Assembly: GCA_033977485.1 (NCBI GenBank)
Contig: CM066988.1
Span: 140,313,359 to 140,377,358 of the forward strand
Origin: Hydrangea macrophylla
Taxonomy: Eukaryota; Streptophyta; Magnoliopsida; Cornales; Hydrangeaceae
Direction: 5' to 3'
Length of the DNA: 64,000 nt
In this document: in pieces, positions 33,469 to 44,500 of the stretch
How the letters are laid out: each line of letters starts with the position of its first letter
Numbering within the stretch: the stretch's first letter is position 1
Notes under the pieces: generated by a model
The model's input: the letters and a program-made list of their open reading frames with translations, nothing else
What the model was told of the DNA's origin: nothing
Database searches by the model: none
Translations under genes and position numbers: made by a program

Positions 33469-36400
33469 CTAGTTAAAGAAACCAATCCGCGGCTTCTTGC
33501 TGTATACGATTTCAGAAAAAGAATCAACCAATTGTGCGGCTAAGCTAACCGGATCATCAACCAGAGTTCGAATAAAGGTGTTAACCACCCTTCGTTCCTG
33601 CTCTATCGATCTCATGCTAAACCATGTTAGAAATTTTAACCTGAATTCTTCTTTAATATGCCCTCCACATTCGAGTACTCGAATCATCTTCACACAATAC
33701 TCATAGTTTTCATCAAGGCAACCGAATCCATCAGAGATTCTATTTGCCCTAGTCCTACCATATTCACGCATCTCTAGGTTTGTGCTCGCTGCCCTTTTCC
33801 TGCCCGGTTCCGCCACCTCAGGACCAACAGGTGGCACTTCCCCAGTTGGTCCACGTTTCACAGGGGCATTCTGGACAATGTCATGAGAAACAGCATCATC
33901 ATCTCCCTCGAAAGCCTGTCCCAGAATGCACCCATTATCTTCATTCCTAGAGGATTCCAGTGGAGCAACATTTAAGTCAAGCCCACGCGAAACAGCTGGC
34001 AACTCGACTTTTTCCGGAGATTCAGCCTCGACCACATCACCAATTTCACCGCGTTTTTCTCTGTCCATATCTGTATCTATACCAACGCCACAAAACCCTT
34101 CAGAACAACCTTGTTCTAGAGCCCAAGCCAAACTTAGGACATTTCCGAGGTCCCGAACCATGAATTCCGAGGCAGATCCAACAAGTGCAGAAACCATGTT
34201 TCCCTCAATGTCTTTGTTATTATTCATGGTAGCTGAGTTAGGATCTTTGTGGATAATCTCTACACTTTTAGTGAAACACTTACCCTCTGAGTGCCCCAAG
34301 TCACCAACATCCGTGTAGGAAACAATCTCGAAAGAGTACTCCGTGCAAGGTTGCAAATTAGAAATCAGAATCTTTCGTTGATCTCTTGGAAAGATGCAAA
34401 TAGGCTCCTTTGGGTGTGTCTCGCCTCTACTCATGCAGTACCATAGCTTGTAGCCCTTAATATCATTCGACGATGAAGTGCTCGGTTCTGTCAAAACAAT
34501 CACAACTGAAGAAGATGTCACTTCTTCAAAAAGGAATCTGCAAGCTGCAGGAACTGAACCTTCTGCCAATTAAAAAGAAAAAAAAAATCACGTATTTTTT
34601 AGACTGAAAATAAAACAATACTTTACCTGTTTGGTTGTAACTTGAACACGAAGAGCGTAATTCGTAATTTACATTAGTATTTTGGAGGAAAATCTAGCAT
34701 AATTCGTAATTTCCATTAGTATTTTGGAGGAAAATCTACCATCATGAATGAAGACATTTAGGAGAAAAAGAATAGGGGACTTCGCCATATTTTTTTCTTA
34801 AATGGACATTCAATGTTATCTTGAAATGGCAAAATTCAAGATTTTAAAGATCAACTTGAAGCCCATCACAATTTTCTTAAATGCATTTCAAGATGATGAT
34901 CTTCCTTGGTACAATACTATTGAGAATTACTAATACCATTATTTCTTTCAAGAGCGCCCAAACAAGCCCTTAAAGAATTAGAATGTGAATAAGTAAATAC
35001 CTGTAGAACTTGGCTTCTTGTTAGAAACAGTAGCTAGCCATTCATCTGCTTTATCGATTGCAAGAGAGCAGAGTGTCTGCAAATCACCCGCGACGGGAAG
35101 TCTGCCAACAATGCTTCGACCCATCTTGGCCGAAATTCCGTCCAGTGGGCCCACCTCTGCTTCTAATTTGGCCTTCGCGTCCCTAACAATTTCATGCAAC
35201 TCTTTAAACCTTGAAGTTCCATCAAGTAGCCTGTAACTCAGCAAAATCCTCTGACAGAGAATATCAACCCGACGAGCCTCCTTTGCTATACTCAGCTGCT
35301 TCTTCCAACATCTGCAAGAATTCATATAATGATGTCACTCAAATCAGTAGTTACTAAAAGGAAATCACAATGCAATTTATTGATCAGTCTTATTACTTTA
35401 TATAATCATTGTGATGTGTCTCAACACTATGTTCCACTAGTCGATAATCCAGGAAAAAGGGACAAATACAGAAGCAGCATACTCGAGTGCAAAGTATGTG
35501 CACTATGACTATTACGGAAAAAGGATAAAACAAGACACCTACTATATAAATTGTGACCAGGATTAAATATAAGCACTGTAATTTGGATGCGATTTATAGC
35601 AGAAAATGTTTGGAACTAACACCAACGACCATGATAAAATATAAGCATTATAATTAAATTGCAAGCTAACAAGAACTCACCCAAGTATCACTGTAACTTT
35701 ACCACAAGAAACACAACAAGAACTCCCATCTAGATTCATAAATTGCCCGAGATCAACAACCCCGGCCTTTTTATTATGGAGGGCACACTCGATGTGACAA
35801 GATAACCCACATGAGTCTCCACCGTCGTATTCAGATGTGCACACCAACCAAAGACTAGGATCCTTGTTTTCATCAAATAAGTGACATATGCAGCAAGAAC
35901 ACCTCTTGCAAAAAGAGTCACATATGGATAGAACTGCTCTACATGCAGAGTTTTTACATATCCCTGAACTTGAATGCCCCAAATTGGGAGACTTCTCTTT
36001 AGCTGGTGGAAATCTAATAGGATTTTCCGATTTCCTGTTTTTCCTATAAGAAGGCTGATCCTTGGGACTTATGGAAGCTTGTTTTGACTCTTGATTTGTA
36101 ACCGGTTTCTGACTTGTCTTTGGGGGTTGTTCCGACATTTTGGGTTTAGGTGAAGCTGAGTATTTCTTTTCTTTATCAAAGCAAGTACGAAAAAGGTTCT
36201 TCTTTGGGCCTGATTTCAGAAACCCTTCAATAAGTTTGGGACTTCTTGAAGCAATATCCAAATGTCCGTTCTTGTCTAGGGTGCCGTGCACACTGGAAGA
36301 AAGACTCTGACCACCACAGACTGGATAGGAAAGATATAGGAATTGAAATAGTGAGAAAATCACAGCAAGGACAGAAATATAGATATAAAATAGTTTGAAA

Positions 36401-37007
36401 TAACAATGTTATTGAACTTGGCAGTTCTAAGAAATACTCGGTAAGAATTTGATAGTATATAAACTAGTCTCTGAAAGAGGTTATTCGTTTGGGGTAAAGA
36501 AAAAAAAAATGCACTGATATATCTAATCTTCACAAATTCAACTAGAATCGTTCTGCCTCATTCGAAACCATATAAAACTTCTGTTTTGAGTGATTAACCT
36601 CTCAGCTGCCGACATATTTAACTTGCCAACCAGTCAGCCTTCACATACCTAGACTTTGAATCAGTTACTTATATGAACCATTCCTGATTAAGGTCACTAC
36701 CAACGTTCAACTTTCCAAAGTTTTCCACTTGATCCTAGCAACATTTCGTACTGTTTGAAGAAGTTGTTGGTCCACGTATGTGCCACGGAAGTACCGCGTA
36801 TGTACCACATATGTGTAATGCAGACAAACTTGCACAGAACAATTAAATTGCAGAACAGTACAAAATGTACCCATGTCTTTTCACTTAATTCATTTTGCAG
36901 ATGCTTGTTCAAACTTTAAATCTAACGAGTCTGTGTTCAGGGAACTGCAGCTGTAACTACCAGATACTAGTGTCTTCAAGGGAATTAGGTGTTAGAGAGA
37001 AGGCTTG

Positions 37008-37040
<33 letters not shown>

Positions 37041-40000
37041 CTGTCTTTTGTCAGGGTAGGTTCTTAGGTTGAAAACTCAGATCTAAAAGGAAATTGGTTA
37101 AGTGTTAAATCATGTGTTCAGATTTAAAAGACCATAGCCACTGAACATTTAGAAGAGCATAAACAATACGCATATAGGTGTTAATTACCAATGAATGGTT
37201 ATGGCACGCTCATGCAATAGTTTTTCAGTTAATGTTGTCTCTCACGTGATGACAGACCTAAGCATACAAGTGGTGTCCATCAAATTCAAAGCAGGTTATT
37301 TATAAAATAAAAATGCTCAGATACTATTTAAATAAATAATGTGAATGACATGTAAGAGGTATACCTATCCATATCATTTTACCATGCTTCTTCTTGTTAA
37401 AGAATTGGGCTGCAAACGGAGGGTTTAGGCCAGATTGGCTATGTTTGATTCATATCTCTTAAGATAAAAGGCCAACACAATCGGAACTGATAATACAACA
37501 GAATTTCCAGTTAATTATATGAATTCAATTGTAATCCGGTTTATAAACTGAGTGAAACCTTGAAACAAAATGTGCGAATTAGAGCAACTTATTTCATGAA
37601 ATCAAACCAATCAAGAACAGATCATCTAAAATCAGATCTAAATGAAAATCAAAGACTGATCTGAGTCTCACATTAAATGAAAAAAAAAAAAATCACAATC
37701 AAACAGCGGCCAGATCAGATCTTGTTACTTCAAAAGAGAAGGATTTAAAGAAAACATGCAATGTGAAGAACCTCGTCAACAGATGGGAAACATATCGACT
37801 ATAATGGAAATGACAAGGCATAGAAATTTTGCAGAAAATGTAGAATGAAGTACGTCTCAATGATCACTCATCCTTACTTCTGATGGAATGCAAGAGAGGA
37901 AGAGAGAAAACCAACTGCTGAGATCAACACCAGGGGAGAATCGGTGGACTGGTGATGAGGAGCAGCGAGACTCAAAGAACGGCGCTGCTAGGTTTTAGAG
38001 ATAACCCTTAAGACCTCTACTCTCTAACTTATACATAATTTATGTCCATATAAATAACAAATACCATATACGAATGACGCGATTGTCAGATCGGTCAATG
38101 ATGCGTGTAAAATTAGGACGCAATCCGTTGTAAATTCTAAAGCCCATTAGCGACTCCTGAGAATTGGATTGGTTCGACTTGAATCAAAATCCGATCCACT
38201 TAAAGACTTTAATAATGATAAACTAGCATAACTCCTTGAAAGACACCAGCTACCAGCTCTTTCATACCATCTAGCACATATCATCTGCAAGGAAAATCAT
38301 TTTTTTCCAAACCTAAGAAAAATGTTGACCAATTGAGGAAGTATCAATTAATAATTTGAACATTTTATACAAGAGATATGAGATATGATTTAACACCTTT
38401 ATTTCTATATTTGACTTTGATAAGATGGGCCTCATTTTTCCCCTGATACTAGCATCCGCAATTGTGAACAAATTGAATCCTTGTTATTCTTTGTTTTTTC
38501 TTTGGGGAATGACGTTGCGGAATGGAAAACAAAATGTGATAGGCATATGTTATTCAAATGGAATGGTTGGAATGTGCAGGAATACTTCTTAATGCAGGGC
38601 TGTTTTCTTTTGAAAAAGAAATGATTATTTAAAGAACACGTCGTAATGCAAAGTTATTTATGGAATTTGGAAAGTTTTGTTAAGAGTTATTAATACCTTA
38701 AAAGTACAAACATTTACTATACTACGACGTAGGTGTACATGTTGACATGTCATGGCATTTCGTTAATCTTCACCAAAAATTAATGTTACTAGACTTCTTG
38801 ATAATAAAAAGGTCTACCACTATTGCCAAAGCAATAGTGGCTATTGCCATAGCAAACAGGCTATGTGGCAAACTGTAACTTATACACATAGCAAGTTTGC
38901 TTTGGCAATAGCCCCTATTGCTTTGGCAATAGTGGCAGGCACTACTGGCAGCCATAAAAATAAAAATAAAAAATAAAAAACCACAACTACACTGGAGGTA
39001 CTTCGTAATTACAGGAACCACCCTCATATTTTTCAAAGTTACATCGACTTCTCTTGGGGTATGAACTTTTAAATAATTCTTTCCTTTCGTAAAGACTCGA
39101 CTGTTAGTTGATTGCGTGGTAATTGCCAACTAGGAAGCACCAATACTTCAAATGGAGCGCCGTATTTATGTCCGACACCCGGGCGACACGCCTCCAACAC
39201 GTGTCGGACACACCAAAAATGTGTTGAATTTTTCAAATTTATTTTTGAAATCTAACACGTAATCGACACAGCTCTAACACTTTCCTGGCACGGTTTGGTT
39301 TTTTTATTTTTTAAGAGAAGTCTTGAATTTTGGGGAAAAGCCCTAATATGTAAAATAAGATTACAAAGAGGGATTTATTTTGAAAAGTTAATACATTTCA
39401 TGATGAATAGAAGAAATACAAGAAAGTGGACTTATAATAAGTCGTGGGAGTATTGTTATAATATTTTCATATTGTGTTATTGTTTGGACGTAATTTACTT
39501 AACATCTTAATTTTTAGTTATTTTAAGAATATTGTTATTTTTATGTTACATGGTTACATAAATATATATAAATATATATAATATTAATAGGGTTAATTAC
39601 ACTTTACCCCCCTTTAGTTTGGCTCGATGTCACTTTACCCCTCTGTGGTTTAAAAGTGACCACTTAACCGCCTTGTGCTTCGGGTAAAGTGTCACCGCTA
39701 AAATTAATATTAAGTTGACACTTTACCCCGAAAGAACAGGGGGATTAAAGTGTCATCAGGCCAACCATAGGGGGTAAAGTGTCATCGGACCAAACCACAG
39801 GGGGGTAAAGTGGTCACTAATTTTAGCAGTGACACTTTACCCAAAAACACAAGGGGGTTAAGGGGTCACTTTTAAACCACGGGGGGGTAAAGAGACATCG
39901 AGCCAAACCACAAGGAGATTAAGTGTAATTAACCCATATTAATATTTTCCATGTTGCCGCCGCATCATGTCGCTTTTTTTTTAGGATTTGCCGTGTCGCC

Positions 40001-41622
40001 GTTTCGTTTCGTGGCGTGTCTGTGTCACCGTATTCCTGTCAGTACTTCTTAGCAATGGCAACCAAACTTTTTTTTTCCTTTTGTTATGGATTCAAAGGAA
40101 CAAAAAAAGAGAAAGAATCCTTAGCTGAAAAGTAATTTTTGTCGTGTCATTGTATAAGAGAAGGTTAATTGAATTTTTTTTCTAAAAAAAAGGTAGTTTT
40201 TTCACTAACGTGTAGGATTTAGGTGTTTGGAATGTGGGAGATAGGAGGAATGCTATCACAAAGCAAATGACACCACGATTTTTTACGACCTTGAAGTTGT
40301 GCAGTTGACAATACTAAGATTTTTGTTACTATGCTTTGAGGTCATATCAGCGGTGAAGGCGAATTTCACTAGGAACAATATTATGTCAGTATTTCCTCTA
40401 TCAGAAGGGTAAATGGTTACTTTCTTATTTGGGTCTTCCTTTGGTGCTTCATCCAAAGCCCATTAGTATGGGAATACAGTCAAGTTGTAGAGAGCTTTCA
40501 GACACATTGAGGCTTCAGAACGTCTTGCAGGATTTAGAGACAATCTTCATAAAATGATGTCAACTTACTCTCACTAGAAGCGTTGTATTGAGTTTATCTA
40601 CTTATTTCATGTCTTTGTTCACTATATACGGTGGAAGAAAGACTCAAAATGATTCAAAGCGGTTTATTATGGGGAGGGCACAAAGAGGAAGTAAAGATAA
40701 TTGAAAAAATGGGATACGGTATGTGAAAGGGTTAAATTTCGAGGTTTGCGAGTTAAGCACTTGACTATGTTTAATAGTGCTTTACTTTGAGAAATTTTTG
40801 TGGGCGTTTGCCCTAAAGGGGAGCAAATTATGGAGAAAGGTAATGGAATGCAAGTATGAAAGACTTTGGGGGTGATTCGACCTCAAGAGGGGTAAATTTT
40901 TCCTATGGGGTGTGTTTGCACGTCATCTATGCCATAAGATTACAGACGGTAGACGTATTAGATTTCGGCATAACACTTTGGGTGGGGATGATCCTTGATA
41001 GAATAATTAGAGACCATGGGGCTTACTATGGAAAACAAAGCCTTAGTACTAGAATCCTTTGTGAGCTTTTCAAGAGTGGAAGACGAAGTGGGTGAATTGG
41101 CGCACATCTTGCAGGAGATTGCTATCCTAGGGGGATTAAGGATATGATTTAGCAGAATGGCCTTCAAGTATATTTTTGGTCCTATACTATTATCAGACAT
41201 TGGTTGCTTTTAATAGTCGGGATTTTCCTTGGACGAGCATATATTGCATGAAAGCACCTTTAAAGACAGCTTGTTCGCGTAGCCAACAACTTTGAAGGCT
41301 ATCTTAACCAATGATAACCTTAAATTTTGTGGATTCAAGTTGGTTAATTGGTGTTGCTTGTGTAAGGAAGATGAGGAGAATGAGAGTCATTTTATTCATT
41401 GTTAGTAGCTAGGGAGCCATCCAAAGCTCTTTCACGGATTTTGGGGGTGAAATAGGTAGTTCATTAGATAGTGAAGCATCTTTTCGAAGCTCGGAAAGGA
41501 AATTGCATTCGAAAAGAGTGAAGGACACACAGACATATTAACTACTGAGAGAAAAAGAAAAAGAAAAAAAAAAGAAAAGAAAAGGAATTACCTTCAGTGA
41601 TGACTTTATCCTCCAAATCCAT
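33469..41622 (-). CDS. VRN5: VRN5/VIL1-type VIN3-like protein (4 coding exons, 691 aa)
   Basis: PRC2-associated PHD/FnIII/VID protein; in Arabidopsis VRN5 works in vernalization and Polycomb silencing in the nucleus. Coding exons: 41622-41592, 36320-35681, 35311-35001, 34562-33469; 2076 nt, phases agree. The 31-nt first coding exon encodes MDLEDKVITE. It resembles the N-terminus I recall for asterid VIL1 proteins and precedes VCGGQSLSSSV. A PHD-like zinc region spans ~132-216 (CKNSACRAVL, FCKRCSCCICHLF, CGLSCHIECAL, CCVSCGK), followed by the conserved CWKKQLSIAKEARR linker (225-327). FnIII covers ~330-425 (VPAACRF, IKGYKLWYC, NLQPCTEYSF) and the VID domain ~610-677 (CVKMIRVLECGGHIKEEFR). A VID-domain end and GLDLNV motif fit VRN5 rather than VIL2. 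A 5.3-kb intron holds a LINE remnant and several repeats. A non-coding exon ending at 44182 probably precedes it. A second possible first exon lies near 38000. Confidence 0.93.
34656..34745. repeat. 45-bp tandem duplication in a VRN5 intron
   Basis: GCATAATTCGTAATTTCCATTAG... and its close copy, both ending TTTTGGAGGAAAATCTA, lie head to tail in the intron before the last exon. Confidence 0.85.
37365..38000 (-). other. Candidate alternative first exon(s) of VRN5
   Basis: On the minus strand, 38000-37878 looks like a plant 5' leader (AAAACCTAGCAGCGCCG, then CT-rich) and ends CATCAGAA before a good donor, GTAAGG. It has no ATG. A further segment, 37409-37365, is bounded by CCGTTTGCAG and a GTATAC donor. 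Joined to the exon at 36320, it would give a short alternative N-terminus (MIWI-V). The 37365 exon is weak; the 38000 leader is more convincing. This is inference only. Confidence 0.35.
38001..38817. other. VRN5 intron sequence, AT-rich
   Basis: No repeat terminus or gene was recognised. Confidence 0.4.
38818..38934. repeat. Foldback repeat with 40-bp arms
   Basis: CACTATTGCCAAAGCAATAG begins the left arm. The right arm (38895-38934) is nearly its reverse complement, ending CTTTGGCAATAGTG. Each arm itself contains two copies of CTATTGCCA(A/T)AGCAA. It lies in VRN5 intron 1. Confidence 0.75.
39130..40052. mobile_element. hAT-like element of the GAAGCAC family, carrying a nested MITE
   Basis: The left end CTAGGAAGCACC and the right end AGTACTTCTTAG are inverted, with subterminal GTGTCCGACA and GTGGCGTGTC repeats. 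The flanks ATTGCCAA and AATGGCAA agree at 6 of 8 positions, suggesting an old insertion. It is split by the Mutator-like MITE at 39590-39935. Confidence 0.7.
39590..39935. mobile_element. Mutator-like MITE, 346 bp, nested in a hAT-like element
   Basis: Ends GGGTTAATTACACTTTA and TTAAGTGTAATTAACCC are inverted. The exact 9-bp duplication ATATTAATA lies at 39581-39589 and 39936-39944. Both arms hold repeated CACTTTACCCC segments. Confidence 0.9.
40255..41405 (+). pseudogene. Decayed L1-type LINE ORF2 C-terminal half
   Basis: With frameshifts and stops, the plus strand shows plant L1 landmarks in order. These are a corrupted catalytic motif (ANDTTIFYD, normally ADDT), LLLCFEVISAVK, LGLPLGASSKA, a FLWGG-like segment, LWRKVMECKYE, and a zf-RVT region with CCLCKEDEENESHF and C-terminal FIHC. 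It lies in VRN5 intron 1 and its 3' tail is not clear. It is not functional. Confidence 0.75.
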
Positions 41623-41670
41623 GCTATGCACATGAAGCAAGAAAGTTCAACGAATTATCCTCAATTTTCC

Positions 41671-42860
41671 CTGTAACAATCAGTGGCGTGGAAACTTCAG
41701 CATGATCATAGTGTCATACAGTCATACCACTCAAATACTTAAGTTGAGAGAAGAAATTCCACAATGATCTAACCACCTACAAAAATAAGAAATTCTGTAA
41801 TGAACCATCTTGCGATTACCATCAGAACAATATACAATAAAGGAGCTTCATCACAACAATCAGTTAACATGGAAACTTCAGCATGAGCATATATCCCTTT
41901 TATCATAATAACAATATAATTCAAAATACTCTTGGAGTAATCATGTGGACAGCAACACGTTACCCATACTATACAAATGAAGTCCATTGAAATGAGTTCA
42001 CAATTGCCTTATTGATGCAGAGCCAGTCAACAAGAACAAGGGTAGTTTGAAAATTTTACATTGAGTATGCATTGAACTTTTTTAAAACAAGATTAGGGTT
42101 AAATGAGGTGTTTTTCTATGGCAATTTACACATTTCACCCTAAAAAGTTTGGAGCGAATTTCTCTTTAGTTCCTATACTTCTCAATGGAACAATTCGATA
42201 CACGTACTTTCTCAAATATATTGATTCTAAATGTCCAACTTCTATCATTAATCTGGATTGAAAGCTGAGATGTGAAACTCATATCAAACTAAGGAAGTAA
42301 ATTAGCAAACTTCGTTAAAAACACACGGAAAGTGCAGGAGACATATTTCGGGTAAATATTACTGCAAGATTGATGATGGAACGGACTTCAAATATTGATA
42401 AACACGCACAAGGCAATTGGTTCAAACTACAAGTATAGAGATCAATGTGGAATTCACACTAAAAGGGATGCAAGAAATATAAGCTACCTTCTTTATGGTA
42501 GAGTAATAATGCTCGTATTATTTTATTATTGTTCTAACCAAAGTGTCTAGGTAATCCTAAGATTTTGTGGAAATAAACCATATCTGTGTTCCTACTGTGG
42601 ATCAAATTATGTGGTTTGGATGTTATTTGGAGTTTTAATTGGTCTATAATAGTCTTTAAGTAGTCAAAGTTCTACATTCTATCATAAATACTCCACTACA
42701 TAAAAATGTGTATTAATCTTTCAGTTACACGAAAAATAATACTCGTATTATCGAAATTTGAGAGACGCCTTTTGAGGTTTTGTCACCTTCGAGGGTTAAC
42801 AAATTTGAGGTGGGCTTCCTAGATTTTTTTTTCCCCTTCTTCTCTTTCTCTTCTTATCTT
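41671..42860. other. VRN5 leader intron, AT-rich, no recognised element
   Basis: Short near-duplicates of ATCAGTGGCGTGGAAACTTC/ATCAGTTAACATGGAAACTT occur near 41680 and 41858. No gene was recognised. Confidence 0.4.
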
Positions 42861-42865
42861 TATTA

Positions 42866-43117
42866 CTCCCTCCATCCCATATTTTGAGTCCTATATTCCA
42901 TTTTGGAATGTCTCAAAATTAGTGTCCACTTTCCTAAATTAGTCTACAATTTTTACTTACTTTCCAAAACTATCCTTCCTTGAAATCTACACCAAGACAA
43001 AATTTAAAAAGTTGTTGTAATGATTAGGGGCAATTGTGGAAAGTAGGTGTAGATTCTTTTTACCCCCTTAATAAGTTGAGTTCCCAAAGGTGGACTCAAA
43101 AAATGGGACGGAGGGAG
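42866..43117. mobile_element. Stowaway-like (Tc1/mariner) MITE, 252 bp
   Basis: Ends CTCCCTCCATCCCATATTTT and AAAAATGGGACGGAGGGAG are inverted; TA flanks both sides. It lies in the long VRN5 leader intron. Confidence 0.9.
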
Positions 43118-44181
43118 TATTAATTTACTATTCTCGACTTACTATTTAAGCCACAAATAAAATACACATTTTACCGGCAAAACTTTCCCTTGTCAAGGCA
43201 CAAATGAACCAAGCACTACCCTTTGGACTTTAATTTAAGAACAAAACCTCATAATTATTACTACTCTAACCAGCACAGCAAATTAAGTCAATTTCAACCC
43301 TACTTGATTCCCAAACGTTAACCCTTCTCTACTCAGACTCCCTAAAAATACAAGATTCCCACCAGACTTTATACACTCTTCAGATTTACTTCAAATTTCC
43401 TAAAGCATATTGGTATTTCTTAAACCTAAAAGTTGCAAAATAGACAAATGGAACTTTGTACTATAGATAGAAGTGAGGCTTTTCGATATCCAATTTCTCA
43501 ACCCATTACACAAATTCACTTTCTAACTTCTATGTAACCTAACTTTCCTATAAGAGATCGCAAAAAACCATGTAAAAGTTATACTTATGCAAAGAAAGTG
43601 ATTGGTTGATTATTCAAATTCTAGGAAGATCTTTTCTTTCAAGGGGGGAGGGGGGGTTGAAACGGAAACCTTTAAAGAACTTGAAAAGAATACTTTTGAC
43701 CATAAAATGGATGTGAGATCATTGTGAATCGTCAACTAAACAACAAAATTAGAAAAATAATTATAAGATATTCAAAACATCTAAATGCAACAACTACATG
43801 CATGTTGCATTGTAAGGTAATTCAGTCATTGAAGTGTCAGAAACTGATCAAACAGAACAGACTTGGAATTGTAGTAAATGTTAACTAGTATTAAACATAC
43901 TACATTGTGCAAATCTAACAACAAAACGGATCAAAACAACTTAAATCTCACAGCATTTGTATTGGGGCAAAACATATATTCATTATAAGCATATTCACAT
44001 AAATGTATGGAATTTAAGCAACAAAAGAAAGATTCACCCAAAAAATCACAAGTATAAAAGAACGAACAATAACATGTCAAAGAAAAGGAGTACAAATAAC
44101 AGATCTGAGCATGTAAACGGCCAAGAAATCACAATACGAAGTATGTAAAATATAAACAATGATGAGAGAGAGTGTGTGTAC
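43118..44181. other. VRN5 leader intron, AT-rich
   Basis: No gene or repeat terminus was recognised. Confidence 0.4.
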
Positions 44182-44219
44182 CTGTGAGGCTTTGAAGAAT
44201 GCGAGGAGAGAGAAAGAGT

Positions 44220-44276
<57 letters not shown>

Positions 44277-44500
44277 GGGGGGGGGGGGGGGGGAGGTTTA
44301 GATTGAGCGAATCAGGAAGGGGTTTTTCGTTGTAGAGGGTAATGAATCTGTGTGTGTGTGTGTGAGCGAAAAGTTGAAAACTTTCATTTTGTTAGTTGGT
44401 TTTGGGGGGTCGTTCGAATGATGGTGGAAATTGGAATCCCATAGCACTCTTAAAGTACGTGTATAATGCGCGTTGGATATAGAGAGCTTTTCAACGAACT
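44182..44500 (-). other. Probable non-coding first exon of VRN5
   Basis: On the minus strand this runs through a (CT)n tract to TCAAAGCCTCACAG and a GT donor at 44181-44180. The next acceptor (TTGTTACAG before 41670) opens the 79-nt exon that holds the MDLEDK start. The left limit is approximate. The tract itself is (GA)n at about 44222-44272 plus a ~22-bp G run on the plus strand. Confidence 0.55.
44222..44294. repeat. (GA)n plus poly-G tract in the VRN5 leader
   Basis: About 50 bp of GA is followed by GGAGGGGG and then an almost unbroken G run. Read on the gene strand it is poly-C then CT. Confidence 0.95.

Noticed and set aside
33926..34318. Plus-strand open frame over VRN5
   Set aside because: It is antisense to the clear FnIII/VID coding exon and is compositionally a shadow.
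37365..37409. 45-nt exon as the normal VRN5 start (MIWI)
   Set aside because: The exon at 41622-41592 gives MDLEDKVITE, which fits the family N-terminus much better. The small exon is kept only as a possible alternative.
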